A DNA stretch of 64,000 nucleotides from Achromobacter ruhlandii (GCF_902859695.1 NZ_CADIJL010000004.1:124001-188000); one strand, 5' to 3'. Shown: positions 25,739 through 35,054, counted from the first letter of the stretch. The notes: generated from the sequence alone by a model not told the origin. Translations and numbers: made by a program.

Positions 25739-26313
25739 GGCTGGCCTCCCGAAACCGCAGGCGCCAGCGGGAACGTCTGCACCGTCTCGGTGGCGAGTGG
25801 CCCGGATGGGGACTCGGCGACTGCACGGTCGCCGGGCCGATCGAAGCAGATTTGCCGTGCGCGGTCATCCGCGTGCAGTTCCCAGGACGGCCCAGCCAGC
25901 GTGAGCAGCGCATGGCGCAAGGTCATGGGGCCGAGATGCAGATGTGCCGCCGGCAGCGGCAGCGCGTACAGTTCGATCACGGCATGCGCGGTCTCGCAAA
26001 GGCCGTAGCCGCTGCGCTTGAGCACATGCCGCATCCCGTCGCCGACCGTGGCGCGGGCATCCTCGGGCATGGACACGTCGATGGTCTGCAACAGCAGGTC
26101 GCGCTGCGCTGCCGTGGGTGCCAACTCGACCAGCGTGTAGCGGCCGTAGCGCACGACCGGGATGTACTCGGGCGCCTCGGGTTCGGGCGCGGCCGAGACT
26201 TCCTCGATGGCATCGGGTGCGAGCGGCGCCGTGGTGGTCGCGCAGCCACTGGGCAGGGCTGCGGCCAGGAGGCCGGCGCCGACCAAGTGCCGGGATACAT
26301 GGATTGCGGGCAT
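25735..26313 (-). CDS. pilL: PilL N-terminal-like conjugative transfer lipoprotein (TIGR03748)
   Basis: This 192-residue lipoprotein candidate has a hydrophobic signal ending in the lipobox-like LPSGC (Cys24). The domain YIPVVRYGRYTLVEL followed by QRDLLLQTIDVSMP is characteristic of the PilL N-terminal family found at the head of this transfer block. It probably belongs to a thin-pilus or secretin-associated complex. It is the first gene of the block, and the arsenic cassette starts divergently 168 bases away. Confidence 0.87.
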   Translation of the reverse strand: MPAIHVSRHLVGAGLLAAALPSGCATTTAPLAPDAIEEVSAAPEPEAPEYIPVVRYGRYTLVELAPTAAQRDLLLQTIDVSMPEDARATVGDGMRHVLKRSGYGLCETAHAVIELYALPLPAAHLHLGPMTLRHALLTLAGPSWELHADDRARQICFDRPGDRAVAESPSGPLATETVQTFPLAPAVSGGQP

Positions 26314-26444
26314 GGCATCGGCTCTTCTGTTGCGATGCCGATACCTTGGCCGCGCGCGGCGGCGCGGTCAGTCAGGAATGCGAACTGGGAGCTACCCGCT
26401 TTTGCAGTCCAACACATAGCGCAACCCGCAAACCCAACTGTGGT

Positions 26445-26479
26445 TTGCACATTGATTCAATAATTGTTGTATTATCGAA
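26445..26479 (+). promoter_or_regulatory. arsR promoter/operator; probable leaderless start
   Basis: TTGCAC (26445-26450) and TATTAT (26470-26475) are separated by 19 bases. An imperfect dyad, TTCAATAAT and ATTATCGAA with a TGTTGT centre (26456-26479), covers the -10 region, a good ArsR operator. The -10 ends only 6 bases before the arsR ATG, and no Shine-Dalgarno sequence is present, so the message may begin at or next to the start codon. Confidence 0.55.
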
Positions 26480-26481
26480 CC

Positions 26482-26802
26482 ATGCAAGAAGATCAAGCCA
26501 TTTCCGCCTTAAACGCCCTGGCTCACACCCAGCGCCTGCGCGTGTTCCGCGCCTTGGTCGTTGCTGGCCCGGGCGGACTGACGCCAAGCACGCTAGCCGA
26601 CCAGCTCGACGTGGCCCGCAACACCTTGTCCTTCCACTTGAAGGAGCTGGCCCATGCCGGCCTCGTCACCATCGAGCAGCAGGGTCGCAACCTGATCTAT
26701 CGGGCCGAGTACGGCCACATGAACGGCCTCATCGGCTACCTGACCGAGCATTGCTGCCAAGGTGGCGTATGCGAGGTTTCTCCATCCAAGACCTGCTGCT
26801 GA
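26482..26802 (+). CDS. arsR: ArsR-family arsenic-responsive repressor
   Basis: This 106-residue winged-helix repressor has the recognition helix region TPSTLADQLDVARNTLSFHLKEL. C-terminal cysteines (EHCCQGGVCEV and KTCC) are suited to binding trivalent arsenic. It should repress its own operon and release DNA when As(III) binds. The ATG at 26482 is the only reasonable start. The next gene begins 3 bases after the stop. Confidence 0.93.
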   Translation: MQEDQAISALNALAHTQRLRVFRALVVAGPGGLTPSTLADQLDVARNTLSFHLKELAHAGLVTIEQQGRNLIYRAEYGHMNGLIGYLTEHCCQGGVCEVSPSKTCC

Positions 26803-26804
26803 CC

Positions 26805-27299
26805 ATGACCGATACCACTTACAACGCCTTGTTCATCTGTACGGGCAATTCGGCCCGCTCCATCCTCGCCGAAGGCATCCTCAACGACATGGGCCAGGGG
26901 CGGTTTCACGCCTGGTCGGCAGGTAGCCATCCGAAAGGCGAAGTTCACCCGCTGGCGCTCGCCACGCTGGAGCGGCTGCACCTTCCGACAACGGGCTACC
27001 GCAGCAAGAGCTGGGACGAGTTCGTGAAGCCCGATGCGCCGGTGTTCGATTTCATCTTCACCGTCTGCGACAACGCAGCCGGCGAGGCTTGTCCTCTATG
27101 GCCGGGCAAGCCGGTGTCGGCGCATTGGGGCGTGCCTGACCCGGCTGCCGTGGAAGGCTCCTTGGAACGACAAAGCAAGGCGTTCTTCGATACCGCCATG
27201 ACGCTGCGCCGACGCATCGAGTTGTTCCTGTCGCTGCCGATCAAGAGTCTAGATGCCATGTCGTTGCAGCGCGAACTGCGCGACATCGGCCGCCAGTGA
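26805..27299 (+). CDS. arsC: Arsenate reductase, low-molecular-weight phosphatase type
   Basis: This 164-residue protein has the P-loop CTGNSARS starting at Cys12 and the downstream acidic DPAAVEG segment near residue 110 of the LMW tyrosine phosphatase fold. It reduces arsenate to arsenite for export. A long open frame extends upstream, but the ATG at 26805 right after arsR gives the normal family length. A second, unrelated arsenate reductase lies two genes on. Confidence 0.92.
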   Translation: MTDTTYNALFICTGNSARSILAEGILNDMGQGRFHAWSAGSHPKGEVHPLALATLERLHLPTTGYRSKSWDEFVKPDAPVFDFIFTVCDNAAGEACPLWPGKPVSAHWGVPDPAAVEGSLERQSKAFFDTAMTLRRRIELFLSLPIKSLDAMSLQRELRDIGRQ

Positions 27300-27310
27300 G
27301 GCCTGAACCG

Positions 27311-28387
27311 ATGAGCGCAACCGATACCGCCGGCCCCGCGCCAGCAAACTCCGCCATGAGCGGCTTTGAGCGTTACCTGACGCTATGGGTGGCGGTGTGC
27401 ATCATCGCGGGTATCGCTCTGGGCCAGTTCGCGCCCGCCGCATTCCAGGCCATCGGCCGCATGGAGATCGCTCAAGTCAACCTGCCGGTGGGCTTGCTGA
27501 TCTGGGTGATGATCATCCCTATGCTGCTGAAGGTGGACTTCGCCGCGCTCGGCCAGGTGCGCCAGCATTGGCGAGGCATGGGGATCACGCTGTTCATCAA
27601 TTGGGCCGTCAAGCCGTTCTCAATGGCACTTCTGGCGTGGATCTTCATCCGCCACGCTTTTGCTGATTGGCTGCCCGCCGACCAACTCGACAGCTACATC
27701 GCCGGCCTGATCCTGCTGGCTGCCGCACCGTGCACCGCAATGGTTTTCGTTTGGAGCCGACTGACTGGCGGCGATCCGGCATTTACGCTGTCGCAAGTGG
27801 CCTTGAACGACACCATCATGGTGCTCGCCTTCGCACCCATCGTCGGCCTGCTGCTGGGCCTGTCCTCGATCACGGTGCCTTGGGACACCTTGCTGGTGTC
27901 GGTGGGTTTGTACATCGTCATTCCGGTCATCCTGGCCCAGCTTTGGCGCCGGGCGCTGCTGCGCAAGGGACAGGCCGCGTTCGACAGGGCACTGGAACGC
28001 ATCGGCCCGTTGTCCATCGCCGCGCTGTTGCTGACGCTGGTGCTGCTGTTCGCCTTCCAAGGCGAGGCCATCATCCGGCAGCCGCTGGTGATCGCCATGC
28101 TCGCGGTGCCGATCCTGATCCAGGTGTTCTTCAATTCCGGGCTGGCGTACTGGCTCAACCGCCAGGCGGGCGAAAAGCACTGCGTCGCTGGGCCATCCGC
28201 GTTGATTGGTGCCAGCAACTTCTTCGAGCTGGCCGTGGCCGCCGCCATCAGCCTATTCGGCTTCCATTCCGGTGCGGCACTCGCAACAGTGGTCGGCGTG
28301 CTCATCGAGGTGCCGGTCATGCTGCTGGTGGTGCGGGTGGTCAACCGCTCACGCGGCTGGTACGAACGCCGCGCGACCACTTCGTAA
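27311..28387 (+). CDS. acr3: Arsenite efflux transporter ACR3
   Basis: This 358-residue inner-membrane protein has about ten membrane helices. The conserved cysteine of the fourth helix is present in AAAPCTAMVFVWS, and FFNSGLAYWLNR is typical of Acr3. It exports As(III) using the proton motive force. The ATG at 27311 was preferred to a GTG at 27296 that would overlap arsC; both are in frame. Confidence 0.95.
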   Translation: MSATDTAGPAPANSAMSGFERYLTLWVAVCIIAGIALGQFAPAAFQAIGRMEIAQVNLPVGLLIWVMIIPMLLKVDFAALGQVRQHWRGMGITLFINWAVKPFSMALLAWIFIRHAFADWLPADQLDSYIAGLILLAAAPCTAMVFVWSRLTGGDPAFTLSQVALNDTIMVLAFAPIVGLLLGLSSITVPWDTLLVSVGLYIVIPVILAQLWRRALLRKGQAAFDRALERIGPLSIAALLLTLVLLFAFQGEAIIRQPLVIAMLAVPILIQVFFNSGLAYWLNRQAGEKHCVAGPSALIGASNFFELAVAAAISLFGFHSGAALATVVGVLIEVPVMLLVVRVVNRSRGWYERRATTS

Positions 28388-28403
28388 TCTCCAAGAGGCA
28401 TCC

Positions 28404-28826
28404 ATGAGCACCATCACGATCTACCACAACCCAGCCTGCGGCACATCGCGCAACGTGCTGGGCCTGATCCGCAACAGCGGCGAGGAACCGACCATCATCG
28501 AGTACCTGAAGACGCCGCCCGGCCGCGACACGCTCCAGGCGCTGATCGCGGCGATGGGCGTGCCGGTGCGGGACATACTGCGCGAGAAAGGTACGCCCTA
28601 TGCCGAACTCGACCTGGGCAACCCGAAGTGGAGCGACGACGACCTGATCGGTTTCATGCTCCAGCATCCCATTCTCATCAACCGGCCGATCGTGGTCACG
28701 CCGCTGGGTGTGCGCCTGTGCCGGCCATCGGAAGCCGTGCTCGACCTTCTGCCGCAACCGCAGCGCGGCGCGTTCAACAAGGAAGACGGCGAGCCGCTGG
28801 TTGATGAGAAAGGCCGTCGTGTCTGA
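28404..28826 (+). CDS. arsC: Arsenate reductase, glutaredoxin-dependent type
   Basis: This 140-residue ArsC/Spx-fold protein has catalytic Cys12 in [10 protein letters not shown]. The arginines in the [16 protein letters not shown] segment match the arsenate-binding residues. It uses glutathione and glutaredoxin, unlike the LMW-type enzyme in the same operon, so the cassette carries two independent arsenate reductases. Its end overlaps arsH. Confidence 0.94.
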   Translation: MSTITIYHNPACGTSRNVLGLIRNSGEEPTIIEYLKTPPGRDTLQALIAAMGVPVRDILREKGTPYAELDLGNPKWSDDDLIGFMLQHPILINRPIVVTPLGVRLCRPSEAVLDLLPQPQRGAFNKEDGEPLVDEKGRRV

Positions 28827-29541
28827 AGCCCGCCTCGACCTGCCAAACATCGACGCGGCGCTGTTCCAGCAACCAGACGCCGAACACCTGTTCGCGCCGG
28901 CACGGACCACCCACGCGCCGCGCTTCCTGCTGCTCTACGGCTCGCTGCGCGAACGCTCGTTCAGCCGCCTCGCAGCCGAAGAAGCCGCCCGCATCCTGCG
29001 GGCGCTGGGCGGTGAAACCCGATTGTTCAATCCGTCCGGCCTGCCGCTGGTGGACGATGCACCCGCTGATCACCCCAAGGTCAAGGAACTGCACGAACTG
29101 GTGCAATGGGCCGAAGGCATGGTGTGGAGTTCGCCGGAGCGCCACGGCGCGATGACCGGCCTGATGAAGACGCAGATCGACTGGATTCCGCTGTCGGTCG
29201 GCGCGGTGCGCCCGACCCAGGGCAAGACGCTGGCGGTGATGCAGGTGTCGGGCGGCTCGCAGTCCTTCAACGCGGTCAACCAGATGCGCGTGCTCGGCCG
29301 CTGGATGCGGATGCTGACCATCCCGAACCAGTCCTCGGTCGCCAAGGCATACCAGGAGTTCGACGAGGTCGGGCGCATGAAGCCCTCGGCCTATTACGAC
29401 CGCATCGTGGACGTGATGGAAGAACTGATGAAGTTCACGCTGCTCACGCGCGACGCGGTCCCGTATCTGGTGGATCGGTACAGCGAGCGCAAAGAGGGCG
29501 CTGAATCACTGTCCAAGCGTGTACGGCAAGGTGCAATTTGA
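28804..29541 (+). CDS. arsH: ArsH NADPH-dependent flavin oxidoreductase
   Basis: This 245-residue flavodoxin-like protein has the FMN-binding [11 protein letters not shown] near residue 47 and the ArsH block [18 protein letters not shown]. ArsH oxidises trivalent organoarsenicals. The start is either ATG 28804 or GTG 28819, both inside the arsC end; the ATG was chosen. It closes the plus-strand arsenic operon, facing the minus-strand helicase gene. Confidence 0.93.
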   Translation: MRKAVVSEARLDLPNIDAALFQQPDAEHLFAPARTTHAPRFLLLYGSLRERSFSRLAAEEAARILRALGGETRLFNPSGLPLVDDAPADHPKVKELHELVQWAEGMVWSSPERHGAMTGLMKTQIDWIPLSVGAVRPTQGKTLAVMQVSGGSQSFNAVNQMRVLGRWMRMLTIPNQSSVAKAYQEFDEVGRMKPSAYYDRIVDVMEELMKFTLLTRDAVPYLVDRYSERKEGAESLSKRVRQGAI

Positions 29542-29556
29542 CGATGCAAGGCACTG

Positions 29557-29590
29557 AAAAAAAGCCGACGACCTCTCGGTCGTCGGCATT
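29557..29590 (-). terminator. Intrinsic terminator of the helicase gene (convergent with arsH)
   Basis: A 10-bp stem (GCCGACGACC with GGTCGTCGGC) and a 4-base loop are followed on the minus strand by a run of seven T. It sits between the converging arsH and helicase stops and probably also slows plus-strand transcription, though that side lacks a good T-run. Confidence 0.85.
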
Positions 29591-29599
29591 GTGTGAAGT

Positions 29600-31879
29600 T
29601 CAGGCGGCGACCAATTGCCGGGCCAGTGCGACCTCGACGGAATCACCATCCTGGTTCAGAACATCGAGCCCGGATTCAGGCACGTCGCCCGAGGTGGACT
29701 GCGAGACCATGATCTTCTTGGCCATCAGCTCCAGGCAGGTCATCTGCGAAGAACCGGCATAGCCAAGGTAGATCACGCGCACGGGCTGCTTTTGCCCGAT
29801 GCGCCAGGAGCGGCGTGCCGCCTGCTGGAGCGAGTACACGTTGTAGCCCGACTGCATGAACACGATCGTCGGGAACTCCAACAGGTCCAGCCCCGTCTTG
29901 ACCAGCTCGGGGTTAGTGATGAGCACGTCGATGCCACGGTCCAGTTGCTCGGCGATCCAGTCTTCGCGGCGGCTGGCGTCCACGCTCGCGCGCAGCACCG
30001 CCACTTTGAAGCCCTCCTGCTCCAGCAGCACCTTCAGGCGCGACGTGGTGTCGCGCGTGCCGGTATAGACCGTGTAGGCCAGGACCTTGCGACCCTGTGC
30101 CTTCTCCTCTTTGCAGATGTCGATCAGCTCGCGCTCTTTCGGTGTCACCTCGAACTCGTTGAACTGAGCCGGGACGAACGCCAAGGTGTTGCGCGTGCGC
30201 GGATGCACCACGGTCTCCGACCGGAAGCAGCAATCCGGCCAGGCCAGCAGCACGTTGAGAACCACGCCCAGCAAGGTCGTATCGCGTCGCGCCAGAGCCT
30301 GTTTCAGCTCGGCGGTCAGCCGACCCGCCAGATCGCGGTAGGCCGCGGCTTGTGCCGTGTCCATCGCGACTTCACGGAACTCCTCGTCATAAGGCGGCAG
30401 GACGTTGCCGCCGATGTCCTTGAGCTTGAGGAAGATCGTGAACGGCAGGATGCAGCGCAAGACGCCCTTGGGGCCGAAGCCCGGGGCCTTGACCGTGCGC
30501 ACCGATACCTTGGTGCCCTTGGCCGTCTTGTGCGCCGTGCCGGTGCTCTCGGAGTAGATGTCTTTCAAGACCCCGTGATCGCGCATGAACGCCATCGCAG
30601 CCGAGGTCATGCTGCCGCTCGTGGTCGGGCGGTAGCCGTCTTCGATCATCCGCCCAGGCAGGGCTCGGAACAGCAGATAGAACAGGTCGTCCCCATAGCC
30701 GCCCATCAGCGTGCCAGTCAGCAGCAAGGTCTTGCGAGCCTTCGCCGCCAGCACGCCCATGGCCTGGCCTTGGGCACTGCCGCCGTTCTTGTACTCATGG
30801 GCCTCGTCGGCGATCAGCAGGTCGAACGTGCCTTGCGGCAGGTACCTCTTGATGAACTCGGACGGTTGGTAGCCGCCCTCGCCGAAGCCGAACTCCATGT
30901 TGGCCATCGCACGTTCCATGCGCGTGGCCTGACGGTCAGAAAACACCAGCTCGCCGTTGCCGTCCATCAAGTTGATGAACTCGTGGATGTTGTCGCCGAG
31001 CATCGATGCCAGGAACCCGTCCCCGAACTTCTGCATCAGCTTCTGCGCGGTGACTTCCCCGATCGTCGGAATGCGCTTCAAGGCTTTGAGCACGGCCGAG
31101 GATTGATCGCTGCCGGACAGGCTGCGCGGGCGGATCAGCGTCCACAGGGGCGCGGCGCAATGGCTGCACTTCCTGCGGTACTCATCGGCTTGGAGAGCGA
31201 CCGGGTTGACCGGCTCGCCGTCGAGGTCGGTGATAACCGTGCCGCAGTCCGGGCAAGCCGCCACGTCGCCGTGGCGGGTGCGTCGCGTGGTGAAGACAGG
31301 CTTCCAGTGGAAACCCATCCGCATCCTGACGCGCCCCAGGACGAAGAACTCCTGGCCCGTGGGCTGCACACCCAACTGCTCACGCAGCTTGATGAGTTTG
31401 ACGAGCGTATCCGGCCCATTGAGCACCCATACCTTGGCGCCGGCCACCGTCTCCTGGATCTCCCGCCGCCACTTGTAAACCAGGTGCGGTGGCGACAGGA
31501 CCAGAGTGCGGCGGTAGCCTTCGGCGTTGAGCACGGCGGCCGCGGCGATGCCGACGGTCGTCTTACCGCAGCCCATCTCGCCATTGACGATCGCGGCGCG
31601 TTCGCCACGGTCGATCAGCAGCTCGGCGGCGGCGTGGACGACTTCGGCCTGTGCTGGGAACAGCTTGCGCTTGAGGCTGGCGACGACGAGTTGCCGGTGC
31701 GCCTGCGGTTGGCCGGTATAGACCGGCGGGTTGGCGCTGTTGAGGGCGTCGAGCAGTTCGTCGCCGAACTCGCCGACGAAATCCTGAAGGCTCAGGGTCA
31801 GAGGGTTGGATTCCGCGTCCAGCAGTTCGCCCTGCACGGGCGTGGCTTCAGCGGCAGTGGTTTCGAGATCGAGGGACAT
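29600..31879 (-). CDS. SNF2/DEAD-like ATP-dependent helicase of the ICE accessory region
   Basis: This 759-residue superfamily 2 ATPase has Walker A NGEMGCGKTTVG near residue 105, DEAH box IADEAHEYKN near 365, and C-terminal helicase motifs (SLQQAARRSWRIGQKQPV, the SNF2 QxxxRxxRxGQ motif). A zinc ribbon (CPDC and CSHC) is inserted near residues 210-245. Such genes recur in PFGI-1 class ICEs, usually with the DUF6094-like methyltransferase found here two genes upstream. Roles in DNA remodelling or replication are inference. Confidence 0.88.
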   Translation of the reverse strand: MSLDLETTAAEATPVQGELLDAESNPLTLSLQDFVGEFGDELLDALNSANPPVYTGQPQAHRQLVVASLKRKLFPAQAEVVHAAAELLIDRGERAAIVNGEMGCGKTTVGIAAAAVLNAEGYRRTLVLSPPHLVYKWRREIQETVAGAKVWVLNGPDTLVKLIKLREQLGVQPTGQEFFVLGRVRMRMGFHWKPVFTTRRTRHGDVAACPDCGTVITDLDGEPVNPVALQADEYRRKCSHCAAPLWTLIRPRSLSGSDQSSAVLKALKRIPTIGEVTAQKLMQKFGDGFLASMLGDNIHEFINLMDGNGELVFSDRQATRMERAMANMEFGFGEGGYQPSEFIKRYLPQGTFDLLIADEAHEYKNGGSAQGQAMGVLAAKARKTLLLTGTLMGGYGDDLFYLLFRALPGRMIEDGYRPTTSGSMTSAAMAFMRDHGVLKDIYSESTGTAHKTAKGTKVSVRTVKAPGFGPKGVLRCILPFTIFLKLKDIGGNVLPPYDEEFREVAMDTAQAAAYRDLAGRLTAELKQALARRDTTLLGVVLNVLLAWPDCCFRSETVVHPRTRNTLAFVPAQFNEFEVTPKERELIDICKEEKAQGRKVLAYTVYTGTRDTTSRLKVLLEQEGFKVAVLRASVDASRREDWIAEQLDRGIDVLITNPELVKTGLDLLEFPTIVFMQSGYNVYSLQQAARRSWRIGQKQPVRVIYLGYAGSSQMTCLELMAKKIMVSQSTSGDVPESGLDVLNQDGDSVEVALARQLVAA

Positions 31880-32015
31880 GGTGATGCTCCAAAGAAAAAT
31901 GGGGCATGCACCACCCCCAGCGGGGCAATGGCATGCCCCGTGGTGGGAGGAGAATCGGCGCGTGGCCGAAGGTGGTTGAAGATGCTGGCCTGGGTGGCCC
32001 GCGGGTGAACCGTGC

Positions 32016-32323
32016 TCAGTCCTCGGACGGCAGCACGATGGCGGTGATGCTGCGCCCCGTATCGGTGATGATGCGAATGGCGAGTCCCGGGTGGATCACG
32101 TAGTGCGATTCCAGCGGCGCGCCTGATTGAAGCGCAGAGCTGTTGGCCTCCCCCATTGCTGGGCGGTGACGTCGCCCCAGTCGCCGCGGGCGTGCCGTCT
32201 GAAGTACGGAATCGGGTCCAGGCGACCCGCGTTGAACAGGCGGTTGATACCTCTGCTGAAGATGAGCGCCCCAATGGGGAACGTCAGCCTGTGGCAGTAG
32301 GTTTCGATACGATGCGATGCCAT
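32016..32323 (-). pseudogene. Small conserved ICE protein broken by a frameshift
   Basis: The ATG at 32323 opens a frame whose first ~56 residues (ending GDWGDVTAQQ) parallel the neighbouring 106-residue protein encoded at 32413-32733. After a run of five C on the plus strand (32150-32154) that frame goes astray and stops at 32096. The matching C-terminal half (HPGLAIRIITDTGRS) continues in another frame to 32016. It is either a true inactivating indel or a homopolymer sequencing error. Confidence 0.65.
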
Positions 32324-32412
32324 GGGCTCCTCCTTGATGGTTCATTGGGCCACGACACCCCTGCCGGAGTGAAGTGGCTCCGTCAGGTGGATGAAGATGA
32401 CGATGTGGGGCC

Positions 32413-32733
32413 TCAGATCAGGTCCCGCTCTTCGGGAAGCTGGACCACCGTGGTCTGGTGGTCTTCGCTGGTCTTGACGATCAGCGCCAGGTCCGGCGTG
32501 ATCCTGAACTGCGAAATCATCAGGTTGTCCTGTTGGATCGCCACGTCGTTCGCTTGGCGGGTGGCCTCATCGATCTCGCCCCAGTCCCCGCGCACATGGC
32601 GCTGGACATAGGCCAAGGGGTCAATCAGGCCTCGCCGGGCCAGCCAATGCACCTTCTCGCTCAACTTCAACGTACTCGGTGTGAACAACGGTTGCTTGTG
32701 CGGCGCAGGCCGCTTGAACGGATTGGGGATCAT
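32413..32733 (-). CDS. Conserved ICE protein of unknown function (106 aa)
   Basis: This 106-residue protein starts at the ATG at 32733, preceded by AAGGAG. It contains VQRHVRGDWGEIDEATRQAND and a C-terminal beta-rich half (DLALIVKTSEDHQTTVVQL). It is a paralogue of the frameshifted gene just downstream: both share an RRHARGDWG/QRHVRGDWG core and the same layout. No catalytic motif is visible. Such proteins are frequent in the accessory segment of ICEclc-like elements. Confidence 0.72.
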   Translation of the reverse strand: MIPNPFKRPAPHKQPLFTPSTLKLSEKVHWLARRGLIDPLAYVQRHVRGDWGEIDEATRQANDVAIQQDNLMISQFRITPDLALIVKTSEDHQTTVVQLPEERDLI

Positions 32734-32783
32734 GGTGTTTCTCCTTCGAGTTGGTACAGCAGGACGGCAGCGCGTCCGGTGGA

Positions 32784-33893
32784 TCAGCGAATGGTCAACA
32801 CCTCGCCCCGTGTCGGGGAGCCAGGCGTCATGTCCCACGCGCGGATGACAGGCACGAACTTGTCGGTGAGGATGCGTGTCTCGGCGATGGAGCCGTCTTC
32901 GCGTTCGGTGAATTCCCGCTGGAGCGTCTTGTCCTTGTGGGTGTCACCTTTGACGACGAGCACGCGCCCCGTCTGGGAGCGCACGACGCCGGAGATCGCG
33001 CCCGCGGCCAGAGCCAGGGCGAGATGCCAGTGGGACAAGGCCCGCGCCGGTGGACGCAGCGACTGCTGCGCGGTCCCCAAGTGCGTGTCCAGCGACGGCC
33101 AAAGGCCTTGCAGCCGGCCAACCTCGTCGGCGAACTGTTCGGGCTCCATCGTCACGCGGAAGAAATGCTCCGGCTCGGCCGGACTGGCGGGGACGATGTA
33201 CGGCAGGAACGGCCATTCGCTCGGCAGTTCCTCGGCTTCGACTTCGCCAAGCCCAACCTGCAGCAGCAGATTGCGCACGGCCTTGACGCCATCGGGTGCC
33301 AGCTCCCGCTGACGGACCCGGCGGCCGAAGATCACCACCTGCTTGAACTGCGTTTCCACCGCTCGGTAGATACGCAGATCGGTGTAGTGGCGCGTCAACC
33401 AGCCGACCAGCTCCGCGTCGAGCACGTAGCCGGGGACGATGAAGACCAGCACGCCGCCGTATTGCAACAGCGACAGCGAACGCTGATAGAACAGCTTTTC
33501 GAGGCGGGCACGGCCCTGGCCCTGATAGCCGATGTTGCCGTTGACGTCCTTGGACAGGTCGCCATACGGTGGATTCAGCCACAGTAGTCCGAAGGACTGC
33601 TTGGAGATCATCGTGTCCATCAGGTCCGCGTGCAGGCAGTGATCGACCAGGCCGCGGGCATGGCGCGCCCGCTCGGCGTCGAATTCGACGGCGAACGCCT
33701 TGGCCTGTTCGCGCCCGAGGGCATGAGAGGCTTCGGCGATTGCCACGCCTTCACCGGCGCAGGGATCGAGGATGCACATCGGCCCGTCGCTGGGCATCAG
33801 TGCGTTGAGGGCTCTTTCGAGCGTGGGTTCGTCGGTCGGGTAGTACCCATTTTTGGCGAAATTGCGGGCGAGCCGCGGGAACATGAGAGCCAT
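32784..33893 (-). CDS. Adenine-type DNA methyltransferase-like protein (DUF6094-like)
   Basis: This 369-residue Rossmann methyltransferase-like protein has the SAM-binding motif I LDPCAGEGVAI near residue 39 and catalytic motif IV NPPYGD near residue 104, the signature of N6-adenine methyltransferases. No restriction endonuclease is adjacent, so it may be an orphan enzyme that modifies ICE DNA, for instance against host restriction; that is inference. The start at 33893 follows AGGAGA. Confidence 0.82.
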   Translation of the reverse strand: MALMFPRLARNFAKNGYYPTDEPTLERALNALMPSDGPMCILDPCAGEGVAIAEASHALGREQAKAFAVEFDAERARHARGLVDHCLHADLMDTMISKQSFGLLWLNPPYGDLSKDVNGNIGYQGQGRARLEKLFYQRSLSLLQYGGVLVFIVPGYVLDAELVGWLTRHYTDLRIYRAVETQFKQVVIFGRRVRQRELAPDGVKAVRNLLLQVGLGEVEAEELPSEWPFLPYIVPASPAEPEHFFRVTMEPEQFADEVGRLQGLWPSLDTHLGTAQQSLRPPARALSHWHLALALAAGAISGVVRSQTGRVLVVKGDTHKDKTLQREFTEREDGSIAETRILTDKFVPVIRAWDMTPGSPTRGEVLTIR

Positions 33894-33957
33894 GGAAGTC
33901 TCCTGGTTGGCGGGGATGAATGACGGAAGCACGCCAAGGCGTGCCTCCGAGGGTGGG

Positions 33958-34608
33958 TCAAGCCGCTACCGCTTCCGGCGTCCAAATCTTGGCCGGATAG
34001 GGATAGGCGGTGAGCGCGTCACTGCGGATCAGGGAGCCCAGCGCCAAGCTCAGCGCCGGCACGTCGATGGCGAGCCGATGGCCTTCCAGCGGCCCGAGGG
34101 CGAACGGAAGGCGGGCCAGCATCTCGCGGCTTTGCAGCAGTTCCAGCACGGTCTCGCGCCAGTGGTCGAGTAGCGGTAACGGGCAGGTATCCCGCACCAA
34201 CGTCCACAAGCGGTCGAGCCGGTGGGCGCTGTCGCGTGGCAGCAGTGCCAATGCGCTGGCGTTGGCCCTATCGGGCTTGACGCAGCGCCGGTCGAACAGC
34301 CACACGTTGGACAGCGAACCGAACAGCGTGCGTCGGTAAGCGCGCGTGATGCGCTTCTCCAGACGATCGACGTTGCCGATGAACACCGGGACGCTGCCGC
34401 CCTCGTCGGTGATGATGTGGAACTGGTCCAGTCCCTGCTCGTCGCGCCCGAGGGTCAGGCGGGCAAGGAACTGCTGGACGGCGGTGTCGCGCGCCCAGAT
34501 GGACAGGAAGATCAGGTTGCCCTGGTCATCGCCGACGCAAGCGTCGGCCATAACGTCCGGGCATTCGTCGATGTGGAACAGCGTGGTGGATGAAGTGTGT
34601 GCGTGCAT
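33958..34608 (-). CDS. Conserved ICE accessory protein of unknown function (216 aa)
   Basis: This is a soluble 216-residue protein with no signal peptide or membrane helix. It is rich in charged and aromatic residues, with the segment GGSVPVFIGNVDRLEKRI near residue 69. The ATG at 34608 follows AGGAC and a GC hairpin. I do not recognise a domain. It belongs to the same-strand accessory run, between the methyltransferase gene and a 113-residue protein. Confidence 0.68.
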   Translation of the reverse strand: MHAHTSSTTLFHIDECPDVMADACVGDDQGNLIFLSIWARDTAVQQFLARLTLGRDEQGLDQFHIITDEGGSVPVFIGNVDRLEKRITRAYRRTLFGSLSNVWLFDRRCVKPDRANASALALLPRDSAHRLDRLWTLVRDTCPLPLLDHWRETVLELLQSREMLARLPFALGPLEGHRLAIDVPALSLALGSLIRSDALTAYPYPAKIWTPEAVAA

Positions 34609-34712
34609 GGTGGTGTCCTCGATGAAATGAGGGGCAGCACCGCCCGCAGGGGCAGCGAATGCCCCGTTAGGGATGAAGGAATGCGGATAAGGTGTTCGAT
34701 CCGCTTGGGCGT

Positions 34713-35054
34713 TCAGAACGTCTGTTCGGTGAACGAGCCGTCGGCCTGATGCTTGACTACACGGTTGCCAATGTTGCCCTCGCAGTCCTGTTGGACTTCG
34801 GTGAACATGCTTTCGGGCACGTCGATGTGGAAATGGCGCAGGACCACTCGGTAGTAGTCCAGGTAGTGGTTGAACGGGTCGCTCTCGTGCAGGTTGCTGT
34901 ACAAGAAGTCGTCGCTCTCGACCTTCGCGGTATCGTCGATCAGCTCGGCCGGCTTTTCGATGAATAGGAAGAAGTAATTTGCCGGCCGGTCCCAGCCCAG
35001 TACGACGGTGATGGGAAAGCCCTTGTGAACGGTGTCGAAGTAGTGCCGACTCAT
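34713..35054 (-). CDS. Conserved small ICE protein (113 aa)
   Basis: This acidic, soluble 113-residue protein is rich in aromatics and histidines (SRHYFDTVHKGFPITVVLGW and HYLDYYRVVLRHFHIDVPE). No family is recognised and no catalytic residues are evident. The start at 35054 is preceded by GAGGA; the leader hairpin pairs GCAGCACC with GGTGCTG and is followed by TTTCC. Confidence 0.68.
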   Translation of the reverse strand: MSRHYFDTVHKGFPITVVLGWDRPANYFFLFIEKPAELIDDTAKVESDDFLYSNLHESDPFNHYLDYYRVVLRHFHIDVPESMFTEVQQDCEGNIGNRVVKHQADGSFTEQTF

